Shown here: one piece after another, positions 15,449-17,822 of the stretch
Layout: each line of letters opens with the position of its first letter
How positions within the stretch are numbered: position 1 is the stretch's first letter
Origin: JAPLKB01 sp964429485
GTDB taxonomy: Bacteria > Desulfobacterota > Syntrophorhabdia > Syntrophorhabdales > Syntrophorhabdaceae
Direction of reading: 5' to 3'
Assembly (NCBI GenBank): GCA_964429485.1
Contig: CAYSBW010000047.1
Location: forward strand, 1 to 17,822
Length of the DNA: 17,822 bases
The notes under the pieces: model-generated
Databases searched by the model: none
The model's input: only the letters and a program-made list of their open reading frames with translations
Told to the model about the DNA's origin: nothing
Translations under genes and position numbers: made by a program

Positions 15449-16474
15449 GTTCAAACAGTCAAAGAATTATCAAATTATCTGTGTTTAAATAAAGAAGCTA
15501 AAGAAGAAATCGAAAAGGTTTCCAGATCCCACCCCTTCAGAATACCGAAGTATTATCTCGATCTCATGGAAAAAGACAACCCTCTTTGTTCCATAATGAA
15601 GCAGTCCATACCTTCCAGAGAAGAGCTTGTCATAAATGGTGATCCAGATCCTCTAAATGAGAAAAACATAGCTGTAACACCGTCATTTTTTAAAAGGTAC
15701 AAAAATAGAGGTGTTTTTTTAGCGAGTTCGGACTGTGCTATGTACTGTAGATTTTGCAATAGAAGACGTATTATCGGTAAAATATGGAATGCAAGATTAC
15801 ACTGGGATGAGACATTTCGCTATCTGGAAAAAGATACTGAAATCCAGGAGGTTATAGTATCAGGTGGAGATCCTTTTATGCTTTCTACTGATGAGTTGGA
15901 TTATGTTTTATCGAGACTTAGGTCTGTCAGAAACATAAAAACCATCAGGGTGAGTACAAGAATGCCTGTAGTATTTCCTGAAGGCCTGAAACAGGGTCAC
16001 TTTGATGCGCTAAACAAAAACGGACCTCTATGGATTGTCGTTCACATAAATCATCCACGTGAAATATCTGATTATTTTATTGAAATAGTAAAGAAATTGA
16101 GAGGTGCCGGTCATATTATTATAAGCCAGACAGTACTTTTAAGGGGTGTGAATGATTGTTGCTATGTTCTTGCAGAGTTATTTCAAAATCTTGTTTATTC
16201 CGGTGTTAAACCCTATTATCTTTTTCAGCTCGATGAGGTCACAGGTGCTGGCCATTTTAAGGTAAGATTAAAAAAAGGTGTTGAAATAATGAAATATTTA
16301 AGGGCAAATATTTCAGGCCTTGCTATGCCTCAATATGTTATGGACATTACCGGCGGTCTTGGTAAGGTTCCTGTTGATTACAAATATATTAAGAAAAAAG
16401 AAGGCAACAGGATCTTTGTAGAAGGCCTTACCGGAGAAACAGGTATATACCATGATGATGGAAAAACAGAGTAA
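15431..16474 (+). CDS. kamA: KamA-family radical SAM lysine 2,3-aminomutase
   Basis: A 347-residue radical-SAM, PLP-dependent enzyme expected to convert L-lysine to beta-lysine. The [4Fe-4S] motif is CAMYCRFC (C102, C106, C109) followed by RRR, as in true lysine 2,3-aminomutase. SGGDP (144-148) is the SAM-binding GGD-type loop. LLRGVNDC (236-243) and K312 in GGLGKVP match the PLP-binding region. D268 and D305 fall where clostridial enzyme D293 and D330 bind the lysine side-chain amine, and the D-7-K spacing is kept. Length is nearer EpmB (about 340) than clostridial KamA (about 416), so a role in EF-P modification is an alternative, but neither efp nor epmA nor the acetyltransferase ablB is in view. 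The start is fixed by GGGAGGG 8 bp upstream. Both elements lie inside a hairpin. Confidence 0.87.
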   Translation: MITLPFVQTVKELSNYLCLNKEAKEEIEKVSRSHPFRIPKYYLDLMEKDNPLCSIMKQSIPSREELVINGDPDPLNEKNIAVTPSFFKRYKNRGVFLASSDCAMYCRFCNRRRIIGKIWNARLHWDETFRYLEKDTEIQEVIVSGGDPFMLSTDELDYVLSRLRSVRNIKTIRVSTRMPVVFPEGLKQGHFDALNKNGPLWIVVHINHPREISDYFIEIVKKLRGAGHIIISQTVLLRGVNDCCYVLAELFQNLVYSGVKPYYLFQLDEVTGAGHFKVRLKKGVEIMKYLRANISGLAMPQYVMDITGGLGKVPVDYKYIKKKEGNRIFVEGLTGETGIYHDDGKTE

Positions 16475-16505
16475 CTGCCTGTAATACAATTGTGTGCAGA
16501 GATAT

Positions 16506-17090
16506 TTAATATATACTGGTTTTTTTGGGTTTTTTGAATATTGCAGTAATATAATTTGTAGCAGAATATATGCTGAAAAATAACGCAGCATATAAAACTA
16601 TCAATCCTATCAAGTGTACAATATCGTCAAGCTTCTGAATTGAACTGTAGAACAGAATGCAGGAAATACTGATTATTTGCAAAGCAGTTTTCATCTTACC
16701 GGACAGTGAGGGGTAGATAGCTATACCTTCTGTTGCATAAAAAGACCTTAAACCGTTTATAAGAAATTCCCTTCCAACAAGGATGAGAGTAATCCATAAC
16801 GGCACAAACCTGTAATATGAAAGTGTAATAAGAACTGATGTTACAAGCAGTTTGTCAGCTATAGGATCGAGGTAAAGACCAAGCTTTGTTTTCATTGACA
16901 TTTTTCGGGCTATATATCCGTCCAGCCCATCAGTTATACCTGCAACTATGAATAGTAGGCAGGCTCCAAAAATAAGCTTTTCTTCTTCTGTAGAGATTAA
17001 GATAATTATAAGAGGTACAAATAGTATCCTTATTATGCTAAGTCTGTTGGGAAGAGTCCACAGAGTAGTTTTTTCATCTTTATCCTTCAT
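16506..17090 (-). CDS. pgsA: CDP-diacylglycerol--glycerol-3-phosphate 3-phosphatidyltransferase
   Basis: Inner-membrane enzyme that makes phosphatidylglycerol phosphate from CDP-diacylglycerol and glycerol 3-phosphate, 194 residues. The CDP-alcohol phosphotransferase motif is complete: D54-x2-D57-G58-x2-A61-R62-x8-G71-x3-D75-x3-D79. The start TLPNRLSIIRILFVP is typical of PgsA and separates it from cardiolipin or phosphatidylserine synthases. About five or six hydrophobic segments are visible. Its start overlaps the end of the transglycosylase gene by 11 bp, so the two are co-transcribed. It converges on the KamA gene with about 30 bp between stops and no obvious terminator. Confidence 0.93.
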   Translation of the reverse strand: MKDKDEKTTLWTLPNRLSIIRILFVPLIIILISTEEEKLIFGACLLFIVAGITDGLDGYIARKMSMKTKLGLYLDPIADKLLVTSVLITLSYYRFVPLWITLILVGREFLINGLRSFYATEGIAIYPSLSGKMKTALQIISISCILFYSSIQKLDDIVHLIGLIVLYAALFFSIYSATNYITAIFKKPKKTSIY

Positions 17091-17676
17091 TTGGTTTCTT
17101 CAATTTACTATAATAGTATTTTACTTTCTTTATGAATGTTCTTGTTTCCTCAATGGGAGGAACTTTCATATTATGTTCTATCACCCGATTAGGGCCTGCA
17201 TTATATGCAGCAAGTATCAGCTCCATATCTCCATTAAAGATGTCACCAAGCATCTTTAAATATTTTGTTCCGCCTTTAATATTTTCTTCCGGATCAAAGG
17301 GATTATTCACCTTCATGAGTTTTGCAGTGGAGGGCATGAGTTGCATCAGTCCCTGGGCGCCCTTACTGGATACTGCATTGGGATTAAAATTGGATTCAGC
17401 TTTCATAACCGCTTTCACCAGGGAAGGGTCCATACCATGGTCTCTCGAATGTTGCACAATTATTTTGTCATAACCATTGTTGTCCATATTATTTCTTTTA
17501 AATGCAGCTGCAGCAACAGTTTTTTCTGATATTACCACCTTATATTTTTTTCCTGCAGGAACAATATTCGTAAAATGATATATCCCCTGTTCATCGGTAT
17601 AACCATAGATGCCTGCGTATCCGCACAAGGGTATAAAACATATTATAACAAATATCATGGTTTTTTTGAAAATCAT
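17080..17676 (-). CDS. Lytic transglycosylase, SLT domain, with N-terminal DUF4124
   Basis: Periplasmic peptidoglycan-cleaving enzyme that makes 1,6-anhydro-muropeptides. From the start chosen (198 residues) there is a signal peptide (about 1-21), a DUF4124-like segment (YGYTDEQGIYHFTN, about 24-37) and an SLT goose-lysozyme-type domain (about 70-185). Catalytic E94 lies in KAESNFNP, followed by GAQGLMQLMP (106-115) and AAYNAGP (156-162). This DUF4124+SLT architecture is common in delta-proteobacterial-type genomes. The start is uncertain. The ATG at 17676 gives a normal signal peptide, while one at 17715 adds 13 residues and overlaps a TTGACA (17706-17711) that could be a -35 box with a weak -10 (GAAAAT) 17 bp on. 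A third ATG at 17658 is possible. None has a Shine-Dalgarno. It overlaps pgsA by 11 bp. Confidence 0.9.
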   Translation of the reverse strand: MIFKKTMIFVIICFIPLCGYAGIYGYTDEQGIYHFTNIVPAGKKYKVVISEKTVAAAAFKRNNMDNNGYDKIIVQHSRDHGMDPSLVKAVMKAESNFNPNAVSSKGAQGLMQLMPSTAKLMKVNNPFDPEENIKGGTKYLKMLGDIFNGDMELILAAYNAGPNRVIEHNMKVPPIEETRTFIKKVKYYYSKLKKPNEG

Positions 17677-17822
17677 GGGTTTATTTTCGTAAACTTTTAT
17701 AAACTTGTCAAGCATTTTGATTTGTTGTGCAAAGGATAGCCAATTAAACCAAAGTATTGTAAGGGATGTTCAGTGTTCTGCTATATAGCCAAAAAGAAAA
17801 TAATTATTGAATACAAATGACA

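Noticed and set aside
1..17822. CRISPR array, integron attC sites or intact insertion sequence
   Set aside because: No regularly spaced repeats, no attC core pairs and no transposase or integrase gene were found on either strand.

Overview
The window looks like a scaffold piece (it holds a run of exactly 100 N) from an AT-rich Gram-negative bacterium. Gram-negative signs are an outer-membrane FadL-type barrel, a Pal/OmpA lipoprotein, a periplasmic lytic transglycosylase and a periplasmic-binding-protein transporter. The style (KamA, Pal with Pro-rich linker, LIV-type ABC cluster) fits Nitrospirota, Desulfobacterota or a relative, but I cannot assign a phylum from sequence alone. There are no rRNA or tRNA genes, no CRISPR array and no intact insertion sequence.

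Layout. 1-3055 (minus strand): a RadC/JAB-domain protein followed 3 bp later by a UvrD/Rep-type helicase whose C-terminus enters a PD-(D/E)XK nuclease domain. The helicase is cut by the N gap and by the window edge. 3056-3926: 871 bp with no convincing gene, ending in a probable promoter and a hairpin-rich leader. 3927-5879 (plus): a secreted HExxH putative metalloprotease of no family I recognise. 6013-7215 (minus): an M24-family Xaa-Pro-type peptidase. 7216-7622: a GC-rich, hairpin-rich intergenic stretch. 7623-12146 (minus): a complete branched-chain-amino-acid-type ABC importer, livK-livH-livM-livG-livF. 12299-13492 (minus): a FadL/OmpP1-type outer-membrane channel, divergent from a PfkB-family kinase homologue (13607-14530, plus) that lacks the family's catalytic aspartate. 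14588-16474 (plus): a small Pro/Ala-rich lipoprotein, a Pal-like lipoprotein and a KamA-family lysine 2,3-aminomutase. 16506-17676 (minus): a lytic transglycosylase and PgsA, overlapping by 11 bp.

How genes fit together. The liv cluster imports an amino acid or similar solute, and the M24 peptidase on the same strand may act on peptides. The lipoprotein, Pal, transglycosylase, PgsA and FadL homologue are envelope functions. The RadC-helicase/nuclease pair is a translationally close two-gene DNA-processing module of the kind seen in accessory or defence regions. By eye, the first ~5.9 kb is richer in G+C (mid-40s %) than the rest (high 30s %).

Points most worth a second look: the RadC + helicase-nuclease pair, the PfkB homologue with GAGG in place of GAGD, the terminator-like hairpin that swallows the ribosome-binding site and start codon of the KamA gene, the structured GC-rich island between livF and the peptidase, and the hairpin leader of the orphan metalloprotease.
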